Shown here: piece after piece, positions 51,072 to 58,454 of the stretch | Numbering within the stretch: the first letter of the stretch is position 1 | Layout: every line of letters begins with the position of its first letter | Assembly: GCF_025460765.1 (NCBI RefSeq) | Contig: NZ_JAMWEG010000001.1 | Span: forward strand, 558,001 to 622,000 | From: Micromonospora sp. MA102 | Lineage (GTDB): Bacteria > Actinomycetota > Actinomycetes > Mycobacteriales > Micromonosporaceae | Reading direction: 5' to 3' | DNA length: 64,000 bases | The notes under the pieces: model-generated | What the model saw: only the letters and a program-made list of their open reading frames with translations | Told to the model about the DNA's origin: nothing | Databases searched by the model: none | Made by a program: the position numbers and the translations under genes

Positions 51072-51434
51072 TCACTCGGTGGTGAATTCGTCCGTGAGGC
51101 CGACGATGGCGAGGACCGCCACGGTGATCCGCGAGGGCCTGCGCAGCACCAGGGTGCACCCGGCCGAGCCGGCCCGCGCGCGGATCGTCAGCAGCGCGTT
51201 GACACCGGCCGCGCAGAAGAAGGTCACCGCGCTCAGGTCGAGAACCAGCACCGGGGGCGCATGGCCGGACAGCAGCCGGTCGACGAGGCGGACGAGCGGG
51301 TCGACGGTTGCCATGTCGACCGGGCCACCGACCTCCACCACGACCGCCGGGCCTTCCCGGGCCAGCGCCAGGGACAGGGTCGCCCGGCGGGTGATCTGCG
51401 GCGCCGCCGGGTGCTGCGCGTGATGGACGGACAT
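51072..51434 (-). CDS. STAS-domain anti-anti-sigma factor-like protein lacking the phospho-serine
   Basis: 120 residues, single STAS domain at about 20-115 (VVVEVGGPVDMATVDPLVRL; VLVLDLSAVTFFCAAGVNAL). In classical SpoIIAA/RsbV proteins the motif reads D-S-[ST]-G with a regulatory Ser. Here it is Cys74-Ala75-Ala76-Gly77, so kinase control by an RsbW-type partner is not possible at the usual site. It may act constitutively or respond otherwise. No anti-sigma kinase gene adjacent. ATG at 51434 with GAGGAG 6 nt upstream. Divergent from the GAF-ANTAR gene. Confidence 0.85.
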   Translation of the reverse strand: MSVHHAQHPAAPQITRRATLSLALAREGPAVVVEVGGPVDMATVDPLVRLVDRLLSGHAPPVLVLDLSAVTFFCAAGVNALLTIRARAGSAGCTLVLRRPSRITVAVLAIVGLTDEFTTE

Positions 51435-51652
51435 GAGCTGCTCCTCGCGTGAGGGTGGCGGACCGGGTTGATGCCCGGCTCGCTCGTCGGCGACCGGGCA
51501 CTGGTCCTGGGCTCATGTCCGAACCCACCTCGACCCTAGCCGCGTCCCGCCCGATTGGCACCCTGCCGATCGGGGAAATGTTTGCTCCCCGACAAAGGAA
51601 GGCAGTGGTCACGGCTCCGCAGGGAGCCGGCACGGAAGTTCAGGAGGTAGCG

Positions 51653-52408
51653 GTGCCGTCTGATGCTGCTGACCGGCATCTGGCGTCGGCCTACGGCCGG
51701 CTGTTGACGCTGCTCGCCGATTCGCCGCACGTCGACGTGTTCCTGGACCAGCTGGTCCGGGTCGCGACGGAGGTCGTCGCTCCCGCCGTGGGCTGCGGGT
51801 TGACGATGCGTCGGGACGGCGGCGCGTTCACCGTCGCGAGCAGCGGCGACCTCGCCGCGCAGGGCGACGAGATCCAGTACGGGGCGGACGAGGGCCCCTG
51901 TCTCGAGGCCCTCCGCCAGGGGCAGGTCGTGGAGGTGCTCGACCTGCGTACGGACGACCGCTGGTGCGACTACCGGGAACACGCGCTCCGCCTCGGCGTG
52001 GCCAGCTCGCTGTCGCTGCCCGTGACGGTCGACGGCGAGGTCGTCGGCGCGTTGAACCTCTACGCCACCGAGCCGCACGCGTTCACCGAGCGGGCGCGGC
52101 GGCAGGCCCTGGCGTTCACGGACCAGGGGTCGGCGGCGCTGAGCGTCATCCTCCGTCAGGCCGACCAGGCCCTCCTGCATCGGCAGCTCAACGACGCGAT
52201 GGTCTCCCGCAGCGTCATCGACCAGGCCCTCGGGGTGGTCATGGGTCAGCAGCGGTGCACCGCGGCGGAGGCGTTCGCCCTGCTCCGGAAGGCGTCGCAG
52301 CACCGCAACCGCAAGCTGCGGGACGTGGCCGCCGAGATCATCACCCAGGTCAGCGGCAAGTCCCCGCAGCCGGCTCCCGAATTCGTGCCGCCGCGTCAGC
52401 AGTCCTGA
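51653..52408 (+). CDS. GAF and ANTAR domain protein (RNA-binding antiterminator type)
   Basis: 251 residues. GAF domain at about 20-165 (YGADEGPCLEALRQGQVVEV; SSLSLPVTVDGEVVGALNLY), then an ANTAR helical RNA-binding domain at about 180-235 (SRSVIDQALGVVMGQQRCTA; AFALLRKASQHRNRKLRDVA). Such proteins bind paired hairpins in nascent RNA to prevent termination. Start GTG at 51653 has AGGAGG 5 nt upstream; an ATG at 51515 is possible but lacks a ribosome site. The 218-bp gap to the STAS gene holds a small CGGGGA/TCCCCG hairpin (51573-51593) and no other clear signal. Confidence 0.9.
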   Translation: MPSDAADRHLASAYGRLLTLLADSPHVDVFLDQLVRVATEVVAPAVGCGLTMRRDGGAFTVASSGDLAAQGDEIQYGADEGPCLEALRQGQVVEVLDLRTDDRWCDYREHALRLGVASSLSLPVTVDGEVVGALNLYATEPHAFTERARRQALAFTDQGSAALSVILRQADQALLHRQLNDAMVSRSVIDQALGVVMGQQRCTAAEAFALLRKASQHRNRKLRDVAAEIITQVSGKSPQPAPEFVPPRQQS

Positions 52409-52460
52409 GGGAGGCACGGGTCGCGACGCGGCCCGGCCGGCGGCGGCCACGACGGGTACG

Positions 52461-52493
52461 GTGACGGCCGCGGACGATGCCCGCGGCCGTCGC
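52461..52493. terminator. Bidirectional hairpin terminator in convergent gap
   Basis: GACGGCCGCGG (52463-52473) pairs perfectly with CCGCGGCCGTC (52481-52491), loop 7 nt, extended by a G-C and a wobble pair to 52461-52493. It sits between the convergent GAF-ANTAR and FMN reductase genes. Confidence 0.8.
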
Positions 52494-52507
52494 CGGTCGG
52501 AGGGTGT

Positions 52508-53068
52508 TCAGCGGTTGCGCAGCGGGGCCAGCGCCGTGCTCCAGGCCACGACCTGGTCGAGGGTGGTGGTGAGCGCGTCGTGCTGGAACTGGCTGGGCTT
52601 GAAGACGCTGAAGTTCTCGAAGTCGGTGAACAGCGACAGCGCCACCTGGGAGCGCACGTCGGCCATCTGCAGCTCGCCGGCGATCAGCCGCAGGTGTTCC
52701 ACGGCCCGGGTGCCGCCCGCGGAGCCGTAGCTGACGAACCCGACGGCCTTGTTGTTCCACTCGGCGTAGAGGAAGTCGATGGCGTTCTTCAGGGCACCCG
52801 AGGTGGAGTGGTTGTACTCCGGGGTGACCATCACGAACCCGTCGAACGACGCGATGGTGCTGGCCCAGCGCAGCGTGTGCGGCTGGGTGTACTGGCCCAT
52901 CGCCGGCGGGTACGCCTCGTCCAGGTGCGGCAGCTGGTGGTCGAGCAGGTCGACGAGCTCGAACTCCGCGTCGCCGCGCTGCTTGGCGACGTCGAACACC
53001 CAGCGGGCGACCGCCTCGCCGTTGCGACCCGGGCGGGTGCTGCCGAGGATGATTCCGATCCTGGTCAT
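52508..53068 (-). CDS. NADPH-dependent FMN reductase
   Basis: 186-residue flavodoxin-fold reductase. FMN phosphate loop GSTRPGRNGEAVARW at residues 9-23 and the family motif TPEYNHSTSGALKNAIDFLY at about 82-101. It may supply FMNH2 to a monooxygenase or reduce quinones or azo compounds. Upstream lie the MarR-type sites 53091-53108 and 53122-53137. A minus-strand promoter TTGCTT-18 bp-TAGCTT runs through the second site. The luciferase-like monooxygenase at 53713 is a plausible user of reduced flavin. Confidence 0.92.
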   Translation of the reverse strand: MTRIGIILGSTRPGRNGEAVARWVFDVAKQRGDAEFELVDLLDHQLPHLDEAYPPAMGQYTQPHTLRWASTIASFDGFVMVTPEYNHSTSGALKNAIDFLYAEWNNKAVGFVSYGSAGGTRAVEHLRLIAGELQMADVRSQVALSLFTDFENFSVFKPSQFQHDALTTTLDQVVAWSTALAPLRNR

Positions 53069-53090
53069 GTCGTGAGGCCCTTCCGAAGTA

Positions 53091-53108
53091 CTTGCCTGGT
53101 CAAGGAAA
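53091..53108. promoter_or_regulatory. MarR operator candidate 1
   Basis: CTTGCCTGGTCAAGGAAA differs at one base from the 18-mer at 55537-55554 upstream of the reductase/monooxygenase operon. It lies 23 bp before the FMN reductase start. Confidence 0.75.
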
Positions 53109-53121
53109 AGCTAGCCGTTTG

Positions 53122-53137
53122 TTGCTTCGTCAAGCAA
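53122..53137. promoter_or_regulatory. MarR operator candidate 2 (perfect palindrome)
   Basis: TTGCTT-CGTC-AAGCAA, a perfect 6-bp inverted repeat with 4-bp spacer. On the minus strand it covers the -35 of the FMN reductase promoter. Confidence 0.8.
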
Positions 53138-53177
53138 TCTCTTGGGCCGTGGCGGTCGTCACCGTTCCGGCATGTCA

Positions 53178-53193
53178 TTGCTCGGTCAAGCAA
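53178..53193. promoter_or_regulatory. MarR operator candidate 3
   Basis: TTGCTC-GGTC-AAGCAA, one mismatch from a perfect palindrome. It ends one base before the TAGGAT -10 of the MarR gene, consistent with autorepression. Confidence 0.8.
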
Positions 53194-53194
53194 G

Positions 53195-53200
53195 TAGGAT
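53195..53200 (+). promoter_or_regulatory. -10 element TAGGAT of the MarR gene, leaderless-type
   Basis: TAGGAT ends 6 nt before the ATG at 53207; no Shine-Dalgarno. Confidence 0.65.
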
Positions 53201-53206
53201 GGGGAC

Positions 53207-53671
53207 ATGTCCGCCGCCGCACCGAAGTCCCCGCGCCCCCTCGACGCCGAGGAGGAAGCGCTGGTCCGCTCGCTGGGCCGGATCATGCACGTGCTGCCCC
53301 GCGCCATCGACGCCGACATGGTCGGCGACCGCCAGCTGCCCCTCACCGAGTACACGGCGCTCATGCACCTCTCCGAGACACCCGACCGGCGGATGCGGAT
53401 GAGTGAACTCGCCGCGGCGTGCCAGCTCTCCCTGAGCGGGATGACCCGCACCATCGGCCGGCTGGAGACGCAGGGCCTGGTCGAGCGGGTCAAGTGCCCC
53501 GAGGACGCGCGCGGGTGGAACGCCGTCCTCACCGACGCCGGTCTCGCCCGGCTCCAGGACTCCTGGCCGAGTCACCTGGCCAGCGTGCGGCGGCGGTTCC
53601 TCGACCACTTCGAGGGCATCGACCTCGTCCAACTGGCCCGCGCGTTCCAGCGCGTCGGAACCGCCGACTGA
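53207..53671 (+). CDS. MarR-family transcriptional regulator
   Basis: 154-residue winged-helix repressor. DNA-binding core at about 60-115 (RMRMSELAAACQLSLSGMTR; TIGRLETQGLVERVKCPED), flanked by dimerisation helices. Divergent from the FMN reductase gene. Operator candidates with the same GTCAAG-containing half site occur in this gap and upstream of the reductase/monooxygenase operon at 55493, so it likely controls all three transcripts. Ligand unknown. No cysteine lies near the DNA-binding helix except Cys72, Cys96 or nearby ones, so redox sensing is possible but unproved. Confidence 0.9.
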   Translation: MSAAAPKSPRPLDAEEEALVRSLGRIMHVLPRAIDADMVGDRQLPLTEYTALMHLSETPDRRMRMSELAAACQLSLSGMTRTIGRLETQGLVERVKCPEDARGWNAVLTDAGLARLQDSWPSHLASVRRRFLDHFEGIDLVQLARAFQRVGTAD

Positions 53672-53712
53672 ATCCTCACGCGGCCACCCCGGCGACCCGG
53701 ACCGTGCGCCGG

Positions 53713-54780
53713 TCAGCTCAGCAGCTCCCGGACGCGCGGGACGACCCGCGTGCCGTACAGCTCGATGCCGGTCATCAGGGCCTCGTGCGACAGCCCACCC
53801 ATGCCGTACTTCATCTCGAAGCGGTTCGCGCCGAGCACGACGAGGTTCGCGGCGATCTTCCGGGCGACGGTCTCGGGCGACCCGACGTACAGCGCGCCGT
53901 GCGGCCCGACCTCGCGCAGGAAGGACTCCCGGGTCGGTACGGCGAAGCCGCGGGTCCGGGCCACCCGGCCGATCACCTCCTGGTAGCGGGGGAAGAACTC
54001 CTCGCGGGCCTGCTCGTCGGTCGCCGCGACGTGCCCGGGCGAGTGCACGCCGATCGGCAGGGGATCCTTGCCGAGCTGGGTGAGCGCCTGGTGGAACAGC
54101 CGGGTGAAGGGGGCGAAGCGGGCCGGCGACCCGCCGATGACCGCGAGCATCAGGCCGTAGTCGTACCGGGCGGCCCGGATCACCGACTGCGGGTTGCCGC
54201 CCACGCCGATCCAGGCCGGGAAGGGTCCCGACTCGGTGTGCGGCACGACGTCCTGCTCGTGCAGCGGCGCCCGCACGGTGCCCTTCCAGGTCACCGGTCC
54301 ACCCTTGCGCAGCTCGGCGAAGAGCTGCGCCTTCTCCTCGAAGAGCCGCTCGTAGTCGGCCAGGTCGTAGCCGAACAGCGGGAACGAGTCGATGCTGGAC
54401 CCGCGGCCGAGGATCACCTCGGCCCGGCCGCCGGAGACCGCGTCGAGGGTGGAGTAGCGCTGGAAGACCCGTACCGGGTCGTCGGAGCTGAGCACCGTGA
54501 CGGCCGAGCCGAGCCGGATCCGGCTGGTACGGGCCGCGATCGCGCCCAGCACCACGTCGGCGGCGGAGAGCGGAAAGTCGTCGGTGTGGTGCTCCCCGAT
54601 GCCGAAGAAGTCCACGCCGACCTGGTCCGCGAGGACGCCCTGCTCGACGATGTCGCGGATCGTGCTGGCGTGCGAGAGCGGCCGGTCGTCGGCGTCGTGG
54701 GTGACGTCGCCGAAGGTGTCCAGGCCGAGCACGAGGGGAAAGGCGGCCGGGCGTACCGGATCCGACGGTGCTGTGGTCAC
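53713..54780 (-). CDS. LLM-class flavin-dependent oxidoreductase (luciferase-like monooxygenase)
   Basis: 355 residues, TIM-barrel flavin enzyme. Family segments visible: VDFFGIGEHHTDDFPLSAAD (substrate/flavin site), ARTSRIRLGSAVTVLSSDDP, FQRYSTLDAVSGGRAEVILG and the terminal GGLSHEALMTGIELYGTRVV. Whether it uses FMNH2 or F420 is not certain; the FMN reductase encoded nearby favours FMNH2. GTG at 54780 overlaps the upstream NAD(P)-binding gene by GTGA. Second gene of an operon preceded by MarR-type operators. Confidence 0.9.
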   Translation of the reverse strand: MTTAPSDPVRPAAFPLVLGLDTFGDVTHDADDRPLSHASTIRDIVEQGVLADQVGVDFFGIGEHHTDDFPLSAADVVLGAIAARTSRIRLGSAVTVLSSDDPVRVFQRYSTLDAVSGGRAEVILGRGSSIDSFPLFGYDLADYERLFEEKAQLFAELRKGGPVTWKGTVRAPLHEQDVVPHTESGPFPAWIGVGGNPQSVIRAARYDYGLMLAVIGGSPARFAPFTRLFHQALTQLGKDPLPIGVHSPGHVAATDEQAREEFFPRYQEVIGRVARTRGFAVPTRESFLREVGPHGALYVGSPETVARKIAANLVVLGANRFEMKYGMGGLSHEALMTGIELYGTRVVPRVRELLS

Positions 54781-55493
54781 GATGAGCCTCTGTCTGTGTG
54801 GTCGGTGCGGGCGAGCGCCCGCGTGAACTCGGTCCGGCCCAGGGACACGCCGAAGACCGGGCCGCCGGGTTGGAGCAGGCGGCCGGCGCGCAGGCCGTCC
54901 AGCGGGACGGCGTCGTAGCCGACGCGTTCGACGAGGTCGGCCACGGTCCGCACGGCGGCGGGGTCGTCCCCGGCGACGCCGAGCGCGCGGCGGTCCGGCG
55001 CTCCCGGCGGGCGGCGGTCGTCCTCCAGCTCGTGGTAGCCGATGTGGTTCAACGTCTTCACGACCGTCGACCGGGCGAGCCGCCGCTGGACGATCTCGCT
55101 GCTGCCGTGCGCCGGGTGGTCGAACATCTCCTGGACGCCGTCGACGGGCGGCCAGTAGTTCATCGTGTCGACGACGAGCCGGCCGGCGAGCAGGGCGGGA
55201 TCGAGGTCCGGGAACCGGTGCAGCGGTATCGCCAGCACGACGATCCCGGCGTCCGCGACGGCGTCGGCCGCCCAGCGCGCCTCGGCGCCGGGAGCCAGCA
55301 CGCCGGCGATCAGGGCGATGTTCGCGGGGTCGCCGGAGGCCGCGATCGTCACCGGATACCCGGCGGCCATCGCCACCCGGGCGATCACCGGTCCGGTGTG
55401 CCCGGCGCCCAGCACGGCCACCCGCGGCCGGGACGACAGCGTCGTCGTCGCGGCCGGGGCGACGCCCGCCGCGGCGGGATCGTCGTCACGCAT
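54777..55493 (-). CDS. NADPH-dependent F420 reductase-like NAD(P)-binding oxidoreductase
   Basis: 238 residues. Rossmann loop AVLGAGHTGPVIARVAMAAG (about 26-45), then IVVLAIPLHRFPDLDPALLA and VDTMNYWPPVDGVQ, the pattern of the F420-dependent NADP oxidoreductase/YrpB-type family. Could reduce F420 or a substrate-bound keto group. ATG at 55493 with GAGGTG 5 nt upstream. First gene of the operon with the luciferase-like monooxygenase. Palindromic operators at 55511-55554 overlap its promoter. Confidence 0.87.
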   Translation of the reverse strand: MRDDDPAAAGVAPAATTTLSSRPRVAVLGAGHTGPVIARVAMAAGYPVTIAASGDPANIALIAGVLAPGAEARWAADAVADAGIVVLAIPLHRFPDLDPALLAGRLVVDTMNYWPPVDGVQEMFDHPAHGSSEIVQRRLARSTVVKTLNHIGYHELEDDRRPPGAPDRRALGVAGDDPAAVRTVADLVERVGYDAVPLDGLRAGRLLQPGGPVFGVSLGRTEFTRALARTDHTDRGSS

Positions 55494-55510
55494 GCCTGCA
55501 CCTCATTTCC

Positions 55511-55554
55511 TTGACCGGTCAAACATATCTCCTATGCTTGACTGGTCAAGGAAA
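55511..55554. promoter_or_regulatory. Double MarR-type operator and promoter of the reductase/monooxygenase operon
   Basis: Site A, TTGACCGGTCAA (55511-55522), is a perfect palindrome. Site B, TTGACTGGTCAA (55538-55549), has one mismatched pair and extends into the 18-mer shared with 53091-53108. On the minus strand TTGACC (within site B), 16 bp and TATGTT make a good sigma-A-type promoter, with site A just downstream of the -10. The two sites are 27 bp apart. Confidence 0.75.
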
Positions 55555-55581
55555 TCTCGATCACACGGGGTCCGGGCGCGG

Positions 55582-56247
55582 TCACCGGTCCCCGGGGACG
55601 ACCAGGCCGGACTCGTACGCCACCACGACGGCCTGGGTGCGGTCGCGCAGGCCGAGCTTGGCCAGCACCCGGCTGACGTGGGACTTCACCGTCTCCTCCC
55701 CCACGACCAGCCGGGCGGCGATCTCCGGGTTCGACAGTCCCTCGGCGATCAGCCGCAGCACCTCGGTCTCCCGGGCGGTGAGCGTGCGCAGCGCCGCGTC
55801 CGGCTCCCGGCGGCGTACCCGCATCCGGACGAACTCGGCGACGAGTCGCCGCGTCACCGTCGGGGCGAGCAGCGCCTCGCCCGCGGCGACGACCCGGACG
55901 GCGTCGAACAGCCGCTCGGCGGTCGCGTCCTTCAGGAGGAAACCGCTCGCGCCGGCGCCGAGCGCGTCGTACACGTGCTCGTCGAGGTCGAACGTCGTCA
56001 GCATCAGCACCCGGGGCGGCTCCGGGTCGGCGAGCAACCGCCGGGTGGCCTCGATGCCGTCCATCCCCGGCATCCGGATGTCCATGAGCACCACGTCGGG
56101 GCGCACCTGCCGGCAGATCCGCACGGCCTGCCCGCCGTCGGCGGCCGAACCGACGACCGTGAAGTCGGGCTGGGTCGCCAGCAGGACCTCGAAGGCGGCG
56201 CGCACGACGTCCTGGTCGTCGACCACGACGATCCGGGTGGCGGTCAC
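55582..56247 (-). CDS. LuxR/NarL-family response regulator
   Basis: 221 residues. Receiver domain with Asp10-Asp11, phospho-acceptor Asp56 ([14 protein letters not shown]) and [10 protein letters not shown], and C-terminal LuxR helix-turn-helix ([20 protein letters not shown]). GTG at 56247 overlaps the kinase stop by GTGA (56244-56247). Likely regulates the divergent ABC exporter at 57510, by position. Confidence 0.93.
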   Translation of the reverse strand: MTATRIVVVDDQDVVRAAFEVLLATQPDFTVVGSAADGGQAVRICRQVRPDVVLMDIRMPGMDGIEATRRLLADPEPPRVLMLTTFDLDEHVYDALGAGASGFLLKDATAERLFDAVRVVAAGEALLAPTVTRRLVAEFVRMRVRRREPDAALRTLTARETEVLRLIAEGLSNPEIAARLVVGEETVKSHVSRVLAKLGLRDRTQAVVVAYESGLVVPGDR

Positions 56248-57374
56248 GGCGCGGCTCCCTTCGTCGGCAGGACGGCCTCGACGAGGAACCCGGCGCCCGG
56301 TGCCGCGCCGGCCGTGACCTGGCCACCGACCATGGCCGCCCGTTCCCGCATCCCGGCCAGCCCGTGCCCGCGGTCACCGGCCGGGGCGGGGCCGGGGCCG
56401 TTGTCGTAGACCCGCACGCTGAGGTCGTCGCCGCGGTAGTGCAGCTCGACGTCGACGGCCGCGCCGGGGGCGTGGCGGCGGGCGTTCGTCAGCGCCTCCT
56501 GCACGATGCGGTACGCCGTCAGCTCGACGCCGGGATCGAGGGGCTCGACGGCGCCGCTCACGATCAGGCGTACGCCACTGCCCACGGCCGCGTCGCGTAC
56601 CTCGTCGAGGAGGGCGTTGAGCTCGCGGAGCCCGGGTTGGGGGCGGCGGGTCGGCTCGGCGTCCACGTCCTCCCGGAGCACGCCCAGCAGACGCCGCATC
56701 TCCGTCAGCGCGACCCGCGCGGTGTCCCCGATGGCGGTCAGCCGCCGCGCCCCCTCCGGGGGCAGGCCCGGCGTCGCGAGGCGGGCCGCCTCGGCCTGCA
56801 GGGCGATCATGGTGATGTGGTGCGCCACCACGTCGTGGAGTTCCCGGGCGATGCGGGCCCGTTCGCCGCGGGCCGCGTACTCCATCAGCGTCACCGCCGA
56901 CGACTGCTCGTCGGCCCGGTGGCGACGCCGCTCGTCCCGCAGCCGCACCGCCGCCCCCGTGGCCGCCGCCACCGCCGCGACGGCCAGCAGGAGCAGGGCC
57001 ACGGACCGCCCGCCCGGCCGGTCGCCGGACAGCGGCGCGGCCGCGTACGCGGCAAGGGGCAGGACCAGGGCGCCGGCCGTGCTCAGTGGACGCCGGTGGC
57101 CGGCGATCCCGTAGAGCACCGCCAGCGCGGTGGCCCCCGCGACGGTGACCGGATAGGAGATCATCAGGCCGGAGAGCGTCGCCGCGGCGGACAGGACGGC
57201 CGCCGTCGCGGGCCAGAGCCGGACCAGGGCGACGGGGGCGACCACGGCGAGCGCGAGGAGAACCGCGATCGCGGCCGGCCGGCGGTGGTACGCGCCCGCC
57301 ATCGCCTCGATCACCGCCACGGCGCCGAGGGCGGCCGTGGCCGAGGCCGGCCCGATCCCCTTCACGCCCGCCAT
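56244..57374 (-). CDS. Sensor histidine kinase, NarL/DesK type
   Basis: 376 residues. Five or so membrane helices in residues 12-145 with very short external loops, so the signal is probably sensed in the membrane or via another protein. Phospho-acceptor His180 ([20 protein letters not shown]), HATPase with [17 protein letters not shown] and [19 protein letters not shown] at 57374 chosen as first in-frame Met before the first helix. Divergent from the ABC exporter genes, recalling antibiotic-sensing kinase-exporter pairs. Confidence 0.92.
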   Translation of the reverse strand: MAGVKGIGPASATAALGAVAVIEAMAGAYHRRPAAIAVLLALAVVAPVALVRLWPATAAVLSAAATLSGLMISYPVTVAGATALAVLYGIAGHRRPLSTAGALVLPLAAYAAAPLSGDRPGGRSVALLLLAVAAVAAATGAAVRLRDERRRHRADEQSSAVTLMEYAARGERARIARELHDVVAHHITMIALQAEAARLATPGLPPEGARRLTAIGDTARVALTEMRRLLGVLREDVDAEPTRRPQPGLRELNALLDEVRDAAVGSGVRLIVSGAVEPLDPGVELTAYRIVQEALTNARRHAPGAAVDVELHYRGDDLSVRVYDNGPGPAPAGDRGHGLAGMRERAAMVGGQVTAGAAPGAGFLVEAVLPTKGAAP

Positions 57375-57496
57375 TCTCACCGGCCGCGACCCCGGTGTCG
57401 TCCCCCCGGCGGGGACCCGGCCTCCCCCGCACGAGGGAGGCGGGCACCGGCCGAAGACCCCTCCGCGCCGTGACGCGCCGGGCGGCCACCGCCGCC

Positions 57497-57502
57497 TAAC
57501 GT
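57497..57502 (+). promoter_or_regulatory. -10 element TAACGT, leaderless-type
   Basis: TAACGT ends 7 nt before the ATG of the exporter ATPase gene at 57510; no Shine-Dalgarno. Confidence 0.55.
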
Positions 57503-57509
57503 CCCTGCC

Positions 57510-58454
57510 ATGGAACCCACGATCGAGGTACGCGCGCTCCACAAGCGCTACCGCACCGCCGTCGCGGTGGACGGGCTGTCGTTCACCGTCCGGGCCGGCG
57601 AGGTGACCGGATTCGTCGGGCCGAACGGGGCCGGAAAGTCGACGACCATGCGGCTGATCCTCGGACTCGACGCGCCGGACGGGGGCGAGGCCCTGGTCAA
57701 CGGCCGCCCCTACCGGTCGCTGCGGACGCCGCTGACCCAGGTCGGCGCGCTCCTCGACGCCTCGGCTCTGCACCCCGGCCGGCGCGCCCGCGACCACCTG
57801 CTCTGGCTGGCCCACAGCAACGGCATCGGCCGGCGCCGGGTCGCCGAGGTGCTCGACCAGGTGGGCCTGGCCTCGGCCGCCCGCCGGAGGACCGGGGGCT
57901 TCTCGCTGGGCATGCGGCAGCGGCTGGGCATCGCCGCCGCCCTGCTCGGCGACCCGCCGGTGCTGATGTTCGACGAGCCGGTCAACGGCCTCGACCCGGA
58001 CGGCATCGTGTGGATCCGGGGCCTGATGCGGTCCCTGGCCGCCGAGGGACGGGCGGTCCTGGTATCCAGCCACCTGATGAGCGAGCTGGAGGACACGGCC
58101 GACCATCTGATCGCGGTGGGCCGGGGCCGCCTGATCGCCGACACGAGCGTGGCCGCGCTGCTGGCCGCGGCGTCCGGGGACCGCGTCGAGGTCACCACCA
58201 CGCAGCGGGCCGAGGCGACGACCGTGCTGGCCAACGGCGGCGCGACCGTCACCGTGGCCGGCCCGGACACCGTCGTCGTCAACGGCCTGGCCGGCGACCG
58301 GGTGGCGGCGCTGCTGACCGGGGCCGCCGTCCCGTTCTCGGAGCTGCGCCGGCACCGGGCCTCACTGGAGGAGGCGTACATGGACCTGACGCGTGGCGCC
58401 ATCGAGTTCGCGCCGGAGACCGGGGCGCCGGCGGCCGAAGGGAGCGTACGGTGA
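57510..58454 (+). CDS. ABC exporter ATP-binding protein (DrrA/BcrA type)
   Basis: 314 residues. Walker A GPNGAGKST at 37-45, signature SLGMRQR at 132-138 (Met in place of the usual Gly-Gln), Walker B VLMFDEPVNGLDP, switch His in VSSHLMSELEDTADH. The C-terminal 90 residues form the accessory domain typical of drug and bacteriocin exporters. First gene of a three-gene operon with two permeases. Overlaps the next gene by GTGA (58451-58454). Confidence 0.94.
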   Translation: MEPTIEVRALHKRYRTAVAVDGLSFTVRAGEVTGFVGPNGAGKSTTMRLILGLDAPDGGEALVNGRPYRSLRTPLTQVGALLDASALHPGRRARDHLLWLAHSNGIGRRRVAEVLDQVGLASAARRRTGGFSLGMRQRLGIAAALLGDPPVLMFDEPVNGLDPDGIVWIRGLMRSLAAEGRAVLVSSHLMSELEDTADHLIAVGRGRLIADTSVAALLAAASGDRVEVTTTQRAEATTVLANGGATVTVAGPDTVVVNGLAGDRVAALLTGAAVPFSELRRHRASLEEAYMDLTRGAIEFAPETGAPAAEGSVR

